Assembly: GCA_900315805.1 (NCBI GenBank)
Contig: ONAN01000016.1
Span: 1-42,314 of the forward strand
From: an uncultured Selenomonadales bacterium
GTDB taxonomy: Bacteria > Bacillota > Negativicutes > Acidaminococcales > Acidaminococcaceae
DNA length: 42,314 bases
Direction: 5' to 3'
Position 1 is the first letter of the stretch; every line of letters begins with the position of its first letter. Under the pieces are notes generated by a model. It did not search any database. It was not told the origin of the DNA and was given only the letters and a program-made list of their open reading frames with translations. This document shows positions 8,359-16,548 of the stretch, piece by piece. A program made the translations under genes and the position numbers.

Positions 8359-9963
8359 TCAGCTGTTCAGCAGTTCGTTCATGTACTTGCGCAGCTTCTG
8401 CAGTTTCTTCGTAATGGTGGCCGCCCGTGCCGTGTCGCGGATCGTCGTCTGGTCGGCACGCGAACGGAACGACATATATTCGCGGGCCAGCTGGTCCATG
8501 ACATCGTGCATTTCTTCGACTTCCGGGGAAACGGCCAGTTCCTTTGCTTCCTCCACATGGTATTCGGCGCCGCTGATGATGACGTCGTCGCCGTAGTTCG
8601 GCACATACGTCGCCGTGCCCAGCTGCACCTGCAGGTCGTGGGCCAGGGTGAAGGCCGCGTCAAACTCGCCGTGGGTGACGAAGAAGGCCTTCGGTTTCTG
8701 GTCCATCTTCTTGTACCAGTCCATGAGCTGGTTCTTGTCGGCGTGGGCCGAGAAGCCCTGCATGGTCACGATTTCCGCTTCCACCTTGATGGTCTCGCCC
8801 ATGATCTTGACCTTCTTGACACCGTCCACGAGCTGCCGGCCCAGGGTGCCTTCCGCCTGGTACCCGGCGATGACGACGGTGCATTCCGGCCGCCACAGGT
8901 TGTGTTTCAGGTGATGCAGGATACGGCCGGCATCGCACATGCCGCTGGCCGAAAGGATGATCTTCGGACCGTCCGTGGAGTTGATCATCATGGATTCCTG
9001 CACGGTCGGCGTAAAGCGCACATTCTTCATGGCGAAGAGGCGGTCGCCCTGGAATTCCGTCAGGGCCCGCGTTTCCTCGTCGTATTCCTCTTTGGAGGCC
9101 AGGGTGATGCCCGTCACCTTCGTCGCCATGGGACTGTCGATATAGATCGGCACATTGGGGATCTTGCCGGCCTGCTGCAGTTTCTGGAAATAATACAGCA
9201 GGACCTGCGTACGGCCGACGGCGAAAGCCGGGATGATGACGTTGCCGCCCCGCTCCACCGTGCGGTTGACGATATCCGCCAGCTCCTGTTCCTTGTCGCC
9301 GCCCTCGTGGACGCGGTTGCCATAGGTCGATTCGGTGACGATGAAGTCGGCACCGCTGATTTCTTCCGGATCCTCGAGGATCGGGTAGTTCGGCTGGCCG
9401 ATATCGCCCGTAAAGACGAGCTTCGTCTTCTTGCCGTCTTCCGTCAGGTTCAGCTCGATGATGGCGCTGCCCAGGATATGGCCCGCCACGAGGAACTTGG
9501 CTTCCACGCCGGGCAGTACCTCAAAAGATGTATCGAATTCGTGGACATAGAAATTGCTCAGCGAAGTGTAGGCGTCATCGACCGTGAAGAGGGGCCGCAC
9601 TTCGGGACGGCCGGCGCGCAGGCCTTTGCGGTTCGCCAGTTCGGCGTCCGATTCCTGGATGTGGGCGCTGTCGGGCAGCAGGATGGTGCACAGCTGCTGC
9701 GTGGAACGCGTGCAGTGAATGGGTCCCTTGTAGCCTTCCTTGACCAGTTTCGGAATGAGGCCGCTGTGGTCGATGTGGGCGTGGGTCAGCAGCATCGCGT
9801 CAATGGAGTTCGGTGCGAAAGCGAAAGGCCGCTCATTGAGCGCCTTGATGGCCTTCGGCCCCTGGAACATGCCGCAGTCGACGAGCAGCTTCTTCCCGTT
9901 TATTTCCAACAGATAACACGACCCCGTCACCGTACGGGCGGCGCCTAAAAACGTCAGCTTCAT
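8359..9963 (-). CDS. Metallo-beta-lactamase/beta-CASP RNA exonuclease-like protein
   Basis: 534 residues starting at an ATG with AAGGAGG upstream. The metallo-beta-lactamase domain starts immediately (MKLTFLGAARTVTGS) and carries the zinc motif THAHIDHSG (His61, His63, Asp65, His66), a later histidine in VAGHILGSA and FTGDIG. The middle contains a beta-CASP insert (e.g. VIIPAFAVGRTQVLLYY), and near the end FSAHAD and VTHGE complete the metal site and the RNA-metabolising signature. This is the archaeal/bacterial CPSF-like family (predicted RNA-processing exo/endonuclease of COG1236 type), not RNase J, which is longer at the C-terminus. The last 70 residues look helical and hydrophilic. It is a single-gene transcript. 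Confidence 0.9.
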   Translation of the reverse strand: MKLTFLGAARTVTGSCYLLEINGKKLLVDCGMFQGPKAIKALNERPFAFAPNSIDAMLLTHAHIDHSGLIPKLVKEGYKGPIHCTRSTQQLCTILLPDSAHIQESDAELANRKGLRAGRPEVRPLFTVDDAYTSLSNFYVHEFDTSFEVLPGVEAKFLVAGHILGSAIIELNLTEDGKKTKLVFTGDIGQPNYPILEDPEEISGADFIVTESTYGNRVHEGGDKEQELADIVNRTVERGGNVIIPAFAVGRTQVLLYYFQKLQQAGKIPNVPIYIDSPMATKVTGITLASKEEYDEETRALTEFQGDRLFAMKNVRFTPTVQESMMINSTDGPKIILSASGMCDAGRILHHLKHNLWRPECTVVIAGYQAEGTLGRQLVDGVKKVKIMGETIKVEAEIVTMQGFSAHADKNQLMDWYKKMDQKPKAFFVTHGEFDAAFTLAHDLQVQLGTATYVPNYGDDVIISGAEYHVEEAKELAVSPEVEEMHDVMDQLAREYMSFRSRADQTTIRDTARAATITKKLQKLRKYMNELLNS

Positions 9964-10013
9964 CGAATTCCCTCCTTGCTGTCCCGAAAGCCGGACTTCC
10001 GGGAATAAAACTT

Positions 10014-10031
10014 TTTAATCGTTTGATTAAA
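10014..10031. repeat. Perfect 7-bp inverted repeat upstream of the beta-CASP gene
   Basis: TTTAATC-GTTT-GATTAAA, an 18-bp AT-rich dyad 50 bp upstream of the start codon at 9963. No convincing promoter was recognised around it; it could be an operator or simply AT-rich intergenic sequence. Confidence 0.3.
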
Positions 10032-10117
10032 TAATTCGGCATAGAAGCGGAAATTCCTGCTTTTTTTAAGTTAAAATAGGTCACTATGTGAACCTGTTCC
10101 GGTTTTGTCTATATATT

Positions 10118-10393
10118 TCATCGTACGAGGTCCTTCATCATCTCGTCAACGTCCTGATACCCCTTGTAGTTTTCCGGATGGCGTTTCATTTCCTTGACTT
10201 CGGCAAGCGCGTCCAGCGTATCCTGATTCGGAACTATCCTGGTGACGTGGAACGGGATGCCCTGCTCCCGGACTGCCTGCCGCAGGAAAATATTGACAGC
10301 CGTCGTCATATCCATGCCCAGTGCAGAAAACAGTTCCTGAGCTTCCTTTTTCAACGCAGCGTCCACTTTAATGTTCGTACTTACGTTAGCCAT
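10118..10393 (-). CDS. DinJ/RelB-family antitoxin, no toxin alongside
   Basis: 91 residues, start ATG at 10393 with AAAGGAGG upstream. The N-terminal part (MANVSTNIKVDAALKKEAQELFSALG followed by MDMTTAVNIFLRQAV) is the ribbon-helix-helix DNA-binding domain of RelB/DinJ antitoxins, and the acidic C-terminal part would wrap a RelE/YafQ-type toxin. Normally the toxin gene follows and overlaps. Here the next 150 bp contain only a 16-codon frame starting in the antitoxin's TGATG, so the toxin is absent or deleted. The gene may still act as a DNA-binding autoregulator on the dyad in its promoter. Confidence 0.88.
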   Translation of the reverse strand: MANVSTNIKVDAALKKEAQELFSALGMDMTTAVNIFLRQAVREQGIPFHVTRIVPNQDTLDALAEVKEMKRHPENYKGYQDVDEMMKDLVR

Positions 10394-10416
10394 TATGCCA
10401 CCTCCTTTTCAGTTTC

Positions 10417-10459
10417 ATTTTACTGTTAAATATGCCCACTGTCAATAAACAAGGCATAT
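10417..10459 (-). promoter_or_regulatory. Promoter and likely operator of the antitoxin gene
   Basis: Minus strand TTGACA (10445-10440) and TAAAAT (10422-10417) with a 17-bp spacer. Flanking the -35 box are 7-bp inverted arms ATATGCC (10430-10436) and GGCATAT (10453-10459). Such a dyad across a core promoter element is where a ribbon-helix-helix antitoxin would be expected to autorepress. Confidence 0.75.
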
Positions 10460-10517
10460 ATCAGGCACTCTTCATTACAATTGAACATATAATACCCATG
10501 ATAAATTTATAGAAACT

Positions 10518-11726
10518 TTACGGGATGCAGTTTCCGCAATGTCCGCAGGGACCGCCCGTTTTCTCGCCGAAATACTGCAGTAAAAAGTTCCGCAGGCAGC
10601 CGTCCCAGCGGCAGTAACGCCACATGGCGTCCAGCAGGCGCAGGCCGTGTTCCGGATGGGACTGGCTGCGGAGCAGCCGGGCGTTGATGGCCCGGTCTTC
10701 TTCGCTGTAAAAGAGCAGGCAGCGGGCCTCTTCCCCGTCGCGTCCGGCCCGGCCGGCTTCCTGGTAGTATTCCTCCAGGCTGGCCGGCATGTTGTAATGC
10801 AGCACAAAGGATACGTCGCCCCGGTCGATGCCCATGCCGAAGGCCGATGTGGCGGCCACCACGTCGATGTCCCCGGCGGCAAAGCGCCGTCCCGTATCCC
10901 GCCGTTCCGCCACGGACAGACCCGCATGGTACCGGGCGGCGGAGAGGCCGCGGCGGCGCAGCAGGTCCGTCACGTGTTCCACAGCGCGGTGGGTGGCACA
11001 GTAGATGATACCGCACCGTCCTTCCAGACGTTCCACTTCGTCCAGGAGCGCCCGGTCCCGGTTGCCGGACTGCTGTTTCGCCAAAAACAGGTTCGGCCGG
11101 TCGAAGCCGTGTACCTGCACGAGGGGATGCCGCAAGGCCAGGTGGCGGATCATGTCCTGCCGCACGTGCGGCGTCGCTGTCGCCGTGAAGGCCGCATAAC
11201 GCGGCCGGGCCAGGAGCAGGTCCAGGAAGACCGGAATCTGCAGGTATCCCGGACGGAAATCGTGGCCCCACTGGGAGACGCAGTGCGCCTCGTCGACGAC
11301 GACGAAGGACGGCGGATTGCGCCGTGCAAACCGCTGAAAATCCTTATTCTGCAGCCGTTCCGGCGATGTATAGAGAAACTTGAACTGCTGCTGTCCGGCG
11401 TCGTATAAGGCCTTATGGTACGTATGGCGGCCCATGAGGGAGTCGACGTGCACCGCCGCGATACCCCGGGCCCGCAGGTTCGCCACCTGGTCCTGCATGA
11501 GCGAAATGAGGGGCGAAATGACCAGGGCGTAACCCGGCAGCAGCAGGGCCGGCACCTGGAAGCAGATGGACTTGCCGCCGCCTGTCGGCAAAATGGCCAG
11601 AACTTCCCGCCCCGCCAGGATGGCGCGGATGATCTCCTCCTGGCCGGGCCGGAAAGACCCGTACCCGAACCAGCGCTGCAGGATGCCGGCAGGGGTCTGC
11701 TGTTGTTTTTCCGTTACATTGTCCAA
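10518..11726 (-). CDS. RecQ-family ATP-dependent DNA helicase, short form
   Basis: 402 residues. The start is TTG at 11726, with AAAGGAG seven bases upstream. Helicase motifs are complete: motif 0/I FRPGQ and LPTGGGKS (residues 46-53), DEAHC with the RecQ aromatic-rich loop SQWGHDFRPGY, SAFGMGIDRGDV and the motif VI QEAGRAGRDG. After the helicase core the protein ends in a minimal zinc-binding segment (CLRNFLLQYFGE then CGHCGNC at the extreme C-terminus) and stops, so the winged-helix and HRDC domains of classical RecQ (about 600 residues) are missing. That resembles RecS-type short paralogues. It unwinds DNA 3' to 5' in repair or recombination. It lies downstream of nth after a terminator. 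Confidence 0.9.
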   Translation of the reverse strand: MDNVTEKQQQTPAGILQRWFGYGSFRPGQEEIIRAILAGREVLAILPTGGGKSICFQVPALLLPGYALVISPLISLMQDQVANLRARGIAAVHVDSLMGRHTYHKALYDAGQQQFKFLYTSPERLQNKDFQRFARRNPPSFVVVDEAHCVSQWGHDFRPGYLQIPVFLDLLLARPRYAAFTATATPHVRQDMIRHLALRHPLVQVHGFDRPNLFLAKQQSGNRDRALLDEVERLEGRCGIIYCATHRAVEHVTDLLRRRGLSAARYHAGLSVAERRDTGRRFAAGDIDVVAATSAFGMGIDRGDVSFVLHYNMPASLEEYYQEAGRAGRDGEEARCLLFYSEEDRAINARLLRSQSHPEHGLRLLDAMWRYCRWDGCLRNFLLQYFGEKTGGPCGHCGNCIP

Positions 11727-11750
11727 CCGAAGTCTCCTTTCCGTAAACAG

Positions 11751-11783
11751 AAAAAGGGGGAGAAAGCCGGTGCTTTCTCCCCC
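11751..11783 (-). terminator. Terminator between nth and recQ-like gene
   Basis: Perfect 12-bp GC-rich arms GGGGGAGAAAGC and GCTTTCTCCCCC (11756-11783), loop of four, followed by TTTTT on the minus strand. A T-run also lies on the other side, so it could work in both directions. Confidence 0.9.
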
Positions 11784-11811
11784 AATATCTTTTTTTAGTA
11801 TGTTTCTTCAA

Positions 11812-12513
11812 TCATCTGGCAGCCCGTTCGGCACGCAGCGCCGCCACGGTCTGCTGCACCGTTTCCCCTTTGGGATTCGGTTTCAGGTTCTTCTCCTTGA
11901 ACGGGCACAGGTTCAGGCAGGGACATTCCGTGCAGAGCGGATTGCGGGCCTTGCAGGTGATGCGGCCGTGCCAGATGAACCAGTGGTGGGCGTCGGCCCA
12001 CTTGGCCTTCGGAATCAGTTTCTGCAGGTCCAGTTCCGTCGCTTCGGGCGTCGCGGCCTTCGAAAGGCCCAGCCGGTGCGACGTGCGGAACACGTGGGTA
12101 TCCACGGCGATGGCCGGCACCTTGTAGATGACGCTGGCAATGACGTCGGCTGTTTTGCGGCCCACGCCGGGCAGCTTCATCATGGTGGGAATGTCCTTCG
12201 GAATCACGCCGCCGAATTCGTCCTGCAGCATGCGGCACATGCCGAGGAGGTTCTTCGCCTTGGCCTTGTAGAGGCCGCAGTCGCGGATTTCCTGTTCCAG
12301 TTCTTCCTGTGTCAGGGCGCCCATCTTCTCCGGCGTGTTGAGGCGCGGGAAGATGCGCGATGTAATGACGTTGACCCGTTCGTCCGTGCACTGGGCGGAC
12401 AGGATGACGGCCACGAGCAGTTCAAAGGGCGAATGGTAGTGCAGCGCCGTGCCGATGCCGTCGTATTGTTGTTCCAGGGCCGCGATAACGGCCTGTTTCT
12501 GTGCTTTGTTCAT
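11812..12513 (-). CDS. nth: Endonuclease III, DNA glycosylase/AP lyase
   Basis: 233 residues from the ATG at 12513; an ATG two codons earlier (12519) lies only two bases from the GAGG ribosome site and is less likely. The helix-hairpin-helix LPGVGRKTAD carries the catalytic lysine (Lys120) and IAVDTHV the catalytic aspartate (Asp138). The [4Fe-4S] cysteines follow the exact C-x6-C-x2-C-x5-C pattern (187, 194, 197, 203). It removes oxidised pyrimidines and nicks the abasic site. It follows the DUF711 gene by about 10 nt and shares its transcript, ending at the 11756-11783 terminator. The C-terminal tail of 20-25 residues extends beyond the usual family length. Confidence 0.96.
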   Translation of the reverse strand: MNKAQKQAVIAALEQQYDGIGTALHYHSPFELLVAVILSAQCTDERVNVITSRIFPRLNTPEKMGALTQEELEQEIRDCGLYKAKAKNLLGMCRMLQDEFGGVIPKDIPTMMKLPGVGRKTADVIASVIYKVPAIAVDTHVFRTSHRLGLSKAATPEATELDLQKLIPKAKWADAHHWFIWHGRITCKARNPLCTECPCLNLCPFKEKNLKPNPKGETVQQTVAALRAERAAR

Positions 12514-12523
12514 ACGCATCGCC

Positions 12524-13888
12524 TCAGTTCGTCAGGCTGCGTACCGGCGCCGGAATACGGCCGCCGCGGGCGATGAACGTGTCCGGTTTGAATTTGCTGA
12601 CCGCCATGATGGGCGCATAACCCAGCAGGCCGCCGAATTCGACGCGGTCGCCGACGCCCTTGCCCGGTACGGGGATGACGCGCACCGCCGTCGTCTTGTT
12701 GTTGATCATGCCGATGGCCGCTTCGTCCGCAATGATGGCGGAAATGGTCTGGGCCGTCGTGTCGCCGGGAATGGCGATCATGTCGAGGCCGACGGAGCAG
12801 ACGCAGGTCATGGCTTCCAGTTTTTCAATGGACAGGCTGCCCTTCTCGACAGCCGCAATCATGCCCGCATCCTCGCTGACGGGGATGAAGGCGCCGGACA
12901 GGCCGCCGACATAGCTGCTGGCCATGAGGCCGCCCTTCTTGACGGCGTCGTTCAGCATGGCGAGGGTCGCCGTCGTACCGGGGCCGCCGCAGCTTTCCAG
13001 GCCGATTTCTTCCAGGATATGGGCTACGGAGTCGCCTACGGCCGGCGTCGGTGCCAGGGACAGATCGATGATGCCGAACTGCGTGTTCAGGCGTTTGGCC
13101 GCTTCCTGGGCGACGAGCTGGCCCACGCGGGTAATCTTGAAGGCCGTCCGTTTGATGGTCTCCGCCACGGCGCCGATGTCCTGGCCGCGCACGGCTTCCA
13201 GGGCGTGTTTGACGACGCCCGGGCCGGAAACGCCGACGCTGATCATGCTTTCCGGTTCAGTGACGCCCAGAAAAGCGCCGGCCATGAACGGATTGTCATT
13301 GACGGCATTGCAGAACACGACGAGCTTGGCGCAGCCGATGGCGTCCGCGTCCTTCGTCCGTTCCGCCGTATCCTTCACGATGCGGCCCATTTCGGCCACA
13401 GCGTCCATATTGATGCCCGCCTTGGTGGACCCCACGTTGACGGAGGAGCAGACCAGTTCCGTGCTGGCCAGGGCCTCCGGAATGGAAGCAATCAGGTTGC
13501 GGTCGCCCTTCGTGTACCCTTTGTCCACGAGGGCGCTGAACCCGCCGATGAAGTTGACCCCCACCTCGTGGGCCGCTTTGTCGAGGGCCACGGCGAGGGG
13601 CGTGTAGTTGGTTTCCCGGCAGCTTTCGCCGACGATGGCGATGGGCGTGACGGAAATGCGTTTATTGATGATGGGCACACCCAGTTCGGACTCGATGTCA
13701 CAGCCCGTCTGGACGAGCTTTTCCGCCTTGTGGGTGATCTTGTCGTAAATCTTGCGGGCGCACGTCTTCATATCGGGGTCGGCGCAGTCCCGCAGGCTGA
13801 TACCCATGGTGATGGTACGGACATCCAGGTTCTCCTGGGTGATCATATGGGTTGTTTCAATGATGTCGTTCGAAGAAATGATAGGCAT
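12524..13888 (-). CDS. DUF711/UPF0210 family protein (PFL-like)
   Basis: 454 residues, ATG at 13888 with GGGAGG upstream. The sequence is typical of the UPF0210/DUF711 family: [10 protein letters not shown] near the start, [17 protein letters not shown] near residue 115 and [17 protein letters not shown] near residue 325. Biochemical role is unknown; structural similarity to glycyl-radical enzymes led to the 'PFL family' label, but that does not establish an activity. In many Firmicutes it is next to the ACT-domain gene, as here, so the two probably act together with the ACT protein as an amino-acid-sensing partner (inference). Confidence 0.92.
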   Translation of the reverse strand: MPIISSNDIIETTHMITQENLDVRTITMGISLRDCADPDMKTCARKIYDKITHKAEKLVQTGCDIESELGVPIINKRISVTPIAIVGESCRETNYTPLAVALDKAAHEVGVNFIGGFSALVDKGYTKGDRNLIASIPEALASTELVCSSVNVGSTKAGINMDAVAEMGRIVKDTAERTKDADAIGCAKLVVFCNAVNDNPFMAGAFLGVTEPESMISVGVSGPGVVKHALEAVRGQDIGAVAETIKRTAFKITRVGQLVAQEAAKRLNTQFGIIDLSLAPTPAVGDSVAHILEEIGLESCGGPGTTATLAMLNDAVKKGGLMASSYVGGLSGAFIPVSEDAGMIAAVEKGSLSIEKLEAMTCVCSVGLDMIAIPGDTTAQTISAIIADEAAIGMINNKTTAVRVIPVPGKGVGDRVEFGGLLGYAPIMAVSKFKPDTFIARGGRIPAPVRSLTN

Positions 13889-13903
13889 AGGGCACCTCCC
13901 GGC

Positions 13904-14173
13904 TCAGATCTGATGCATGGCCGTGAAGATATCTTCACTCTGGACGCGGATTTCGACGCCGATCTCTTTGGCCAGCTTGTCCAGGCGTTCCCGCAGGCTG
14001 CCGATCTCCGTGGCCGCCCCCGCCATATCGGCGATGAGGATCATGTTGAAGAACCCGTCGACGATGCTCTGGCTGATGTTCAGCACGTTCACCTTGTTTT
14101 CCGCCAAAATGCCGGTCACTTTGTAAATGATGCCGACTTTATCCTTCCCGACGACTGTAACAACGATGCGCAT
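13904..14173 (-). CDS. ACT domain protein, UPF0237 family
   Basis: 89 residues forming essentially a single ACT domain: MRIVVTVVGKDKVGIIYKVT as the first strand and ligand-binding loop, then ENKVNVLNISQSIVDGFF. ACT domains usually bind amino acids as dimers. The gene has GAGAGGGG upstream and sits 15 nt before the DUF711 gene, a conserved pairing. The transcript probably continues through DUF711 and nth. Confidence 0.92.
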   Translation of the reverse strand: MRIVVTVVGKDKVGIIYKVTGILAENKVNVLNISQSIVDGFFNMILIADMAGAATEIGSLRERLDKLAKEIGVEIRVQSEDIFTAMHQI

Positions 14174-14253
14174 AGGTATACCCCTCTCTCATACAGTTTG
14201 CGGACAGCGCCGGCGGCATGCGGGTGCACCCTTCCGGAACGGCTGTCCCGTAT

Positions 14254-14262
14254 ATTTTACCA
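14254..14262 (-). promoter_or_regulatory. Possible extended -10 promoter of the ACT-DUF711-nth unit
   Basis: Minus strand TGGTAAAAT matches TGnTAnnnT, about 80 bp before the ACT start. No good -35 is seen, so this is a weak call. Confidence 0.35.
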
Positions 14263-14306
14263 TACTTTGCTCGTTTGCGGTACTTTTTAGGTCCTGCCCG
14301 TGCGGT

Positions 14307-15827
14307 TTACTTGTCGTTGCGCAGCTGCAGCGCCTCGGCCACGTGCGTCACCTGCACGATGTCACTGCCCGCCAGGTCGGCAATGGTCCGGGCGACTTTG
14401 AGGATACGGTCGTAACTGCGGGCGCTCAGGCCCAGCATGTCATAGGCATGGTGCAGGAGGGCGTCGCCGTCCCGTTCCAGACGGCACCAGCGCGCCACCT
14501 GACGGTGGTTCATTTCGGCATTGCAGCGTGTCCCCGTCCCCTTGAACCGGTCCTGCTGGCGCGACCGGGCGGCGCAGACCCGCTTCCGGATGACCGCCGA
14601 AGATTCCTCGTTCGTGACGCCCTTTATATCCCCGTAGGCCACGCGGCCCACGTAGATCTGCATATCGATGCGGTCCAGGAGCGGTCCGGACAGTTTGCGC
14701 CGGTAGCGGTCGATTTCAGCGGGTTTGCACGTGCAGGCCCGTTCCGGGTCGCCCAGGTAGCCGCAGGGACAGGGATTCTGGGCGCAAACCAGGAGGAACG
14801 AGGCGGGAAAGTCGACGGAGGCGCGCAGGCGGCTCAGGCGGACGTGCCGGTCTTCCAGGGGCTGGCGCAGCACTTCCAGGGCCGCGCAGGAAAACTCCGG
14901 CAGTTCATCCAGAAAGAGCACGCCGTTGTGGCTCAGGGTGACTTCGCCCGGCACCGGGATGGCACCGCCGCCGATGAGCGTGCGCACCGTCACCGTGTGA
15001 TGGGGACTGCGGAAGGGACGCGTGCGGCGCAGGCAGGCCGTGCCTTCGCGCAGCAGCCCGGCAATGCTGTAGATCTTCGTCACTTCGAGGGCCTCGTCCC
15101 GCGTCATGGGCGGCAGGATGGACGGAAGGCGCTGGGCGAGCATGGTCTTGCCGCTTCCCGGCACGCCCGTCAGCAGGATGTTGTGCCCGCCCGCGGCGGC
15201 GATTTCCAGGCCCCGCTTGGCCAGGTCCTGGCCGCGGACGTCCGCGAAATCCGGACCGGGGACATCGTCCCCGCCGGAGTCGGACGGCGTGACCGCAAGG
15301 GGCCGCAGGGGGCGGCCTTTGTGGAGCAGGTGGGCGGTCAGTTCCCCCAGCGTGGCCGGCGCGTAGATCCGCAGGCCTTCCACGAGGGCGCCTTCGGCGG
15401 CGTTCTGCGGCGGCAGGTACAGCTCCTCCACGCCGCAGCGGCGTGCCTCGAGCACCATGGGCAGCACGCCGCTCACGCCCCGGATGCCTCCCTCCAGGGA
15501 AAGTTCGCCGATGAACAGCTTGCCGTCCACTTTGCCTTGAGGCAGGTATCCCGACGCCACCAGGATGCCGATGGCGATAGGCAGGTCCAGGCCCGAGCCG
15601 TCCTTGCGCAGATTGGCCGGCGCCAGATTGACCGTGATGCGGTTCCGGGGGAAGCGGTACCCGGAATTGCGCAGGGCCGTGCGCACGCGCTCCCGCGCTT
15701 CCTTGACCGCCATATCCGCCAGCCCGACGATTTCGAAACTGGGCAGGCCCGGCGCCAGGTCCACCTCCACCGTGATGCGGACGCCGTTGAGGCCGCTAAA
15801 GGCCGCGCCCGTTGCTTTTGCATACAT
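14307..15827 (-). CDS. comM: YifB/ComM-family Mg-chelatase-like AAA+ ATPase
   Basis: 506 residues, ATG at 15827 with GGAGG seven bases upstream. An N-terminal Lon-protease-like fold (FEIVGLADMAVKEARERV) is followed by an AAA+ domain with Walker A GVPGSGKT and Walker B LFLDELPEF, the sensor region and a cysteine-rich CAQNPCPCGYL segment, then the C-terminal Mg-chelatase domain. In naturally competent bacteria ComM is a helicase promoting branch migration of integrated DNA. Here its neighbour is yraN, a common pairing, and no dprA follows on this side. Confidence 0.93.
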   Translation of the reverse strand: MYAKATGAAFSGLNGVRITVEVDLAPGLPSFEIVGLADMAVKEARERVRTALRNSGYRFPRNRITVNLAPANLRKDGSGLDLPIAIGILVASGYLPQGKVDGKLFIGELSLEGGIRGVSGVLPMVLEARRCGVEELYLPPQNAAEGALVEGLRIYAPATLGELTAHLLHKGRPLRPLAVTPSDSGGDDVPGPDFADVRGQDLAKRGLEIAAAGGHNILLTGVPGSGKTMLAQRLPSILPPMTRDEALEVTKIYSIAGLLREGTACLRRTRPFRSPHHTVTVRTLIGGGAIPVPGEVTLSHNGVLFLDELPEFSCAALEVLRQPLEDRHVRLSRLRASVDFPASFLLVCAQNPCPCGYLGDPERACTCKPAEIDRYRRKLSGPLLDRIDMQIYVGRVAYGDIKGVTNEESSAVIRKRVCAARSRQQDRFKGTGTRCNAEMNHRQVARWCRLERDGDALLHHAYDMLGLSARSYDRILKVARTIADLAGSDIVQVTHVAEALQLRNDK

Positions 15828-15881
15828 GACATGTCCTCCTTTTCCGTGATTGCCTGGCCGGACGGTGCGTGCCGCCGTCCG

Positions 15882-16337
15882 TCAGAAAAAACAGTCCTTC
15901 AGCCACCGCAGGCGGGCCCGGCCGTCCAGGACGCACACTTCGATGACATCGAAGCACAAATTCCCGAATACGGGATGTTCCTGCTCCTGGAGCCATTTGA
16001 GCGCCGTGCGGCGGATCTTCGCCTGCTTGCCGAACGTGACGGACGCACCCGGCGTGCCGTAGCGCTCGCTGCTGCGCGTCTTCACTTCAATAAACCGGAT
16101 GGTGCCCGCCGCTTCGCAGACGCGGAACGGGTCTTCCGCCGCGATGATGTCGATTTCCCCTTCGCGCCAGCGGTAGTTGCGCGCCAGAATGCGCAGCCCG
16201 CGCCGCTCGAGGAAAGAGGCCGCCGCCGTCTCGCCCCGCAGGCCGAGCCGCTGCCCGGGCGTACGCTGCGTCCGGCCGCGCTGCGCCTGTCTGTCCCTTT
16301 TCAAACCGTGTTGCCTGTCTGTCTGCCGTTCCGTCAT
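15882..16337 (-). CDS. YraN/UPF0102 family endonuclease-like protein
   Basis: 151 residues with CAGGAG five bases before the ATG. After a basic, variable N-terminal 30 residues comes the conserved GLRGETAA and then the restriction-endonuclease-like core: GEIDII (Glu61, Asp63) and FIEVKTR (Glu84, Lys86), the PD-(D/E)xK metal and catalytic residues. Function is not firmly established; the family resembles Holliday-junction-resolvase folds. It lies 54 nt upstream of comM in the same direction. Confidence 0.9.
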   Translation of the reverse strand: MTERQTDRQHGLKRDRQAQRGRTQRTPGQRLGLRGETAAASFLERRGLRILARNYRWREGEIDIIAAEDPFRVCEAAGTIRFIEVKTRSSERYGTPGASVTFGKQAKIRRTALKWLQEQEHPVFGNLCFDVIEVCVLDGRARLRWLKDCFF

Positions 16338-16548
16338 AGTTCTCCTGTTCCGGGCGCGCCGTTGCGGGGTCGCGCGCCCAACTAACCCTTTCGTAAATTT
16401 ACAAACTGTCCCTTTTCCCCCTGCCGCGATAGTGCTAAAATGTCCTTTAGAAACTGTAAAAATTCATCAAATTCATCGGTACAGTTTAAGAATGCCGGCA
16501 CGGGACGCTGGTCCCGGACAGCCGGTTCGATGCAAGGAGGAATGCAAC
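16338..16548 (+). promoter_or_regulatory. Divergent control region between yraN and the pyridoxal kinase-like gene
   Basis: For the plus strand an extended -10 TGCTAAAAT is at 16433-16441. Around it are repeats: a perfect palindrome GTAAATTTAC (16393-16402) directly followed by AAACTGT (16403-16409), and after the -10 perfect inverted arms AAACTGTA (16451-16458) and TACAGTTT (16480-16487) enclosing a direct repeat of AAATTCATC. A regulator binding AAACTGT words on both sides of the promoter is a reasonable inference. A GC-rich hairpin (GGGCGCG/CGCGCCC, 16352-16379) lies just upstream of yraN; without a T-run it is not a terminator. AAGGAGG at 16534-16540 is the kinase ribosome site. Confidence 0.55.

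Noticed and set aside
9985..10010. Hairpin TCCCGGAAG/CTTTCGGGA upstream of the beta-CASP gene as a terminator for the antitoxin gene
   Set aside because: There is no T-run after it in either direction.
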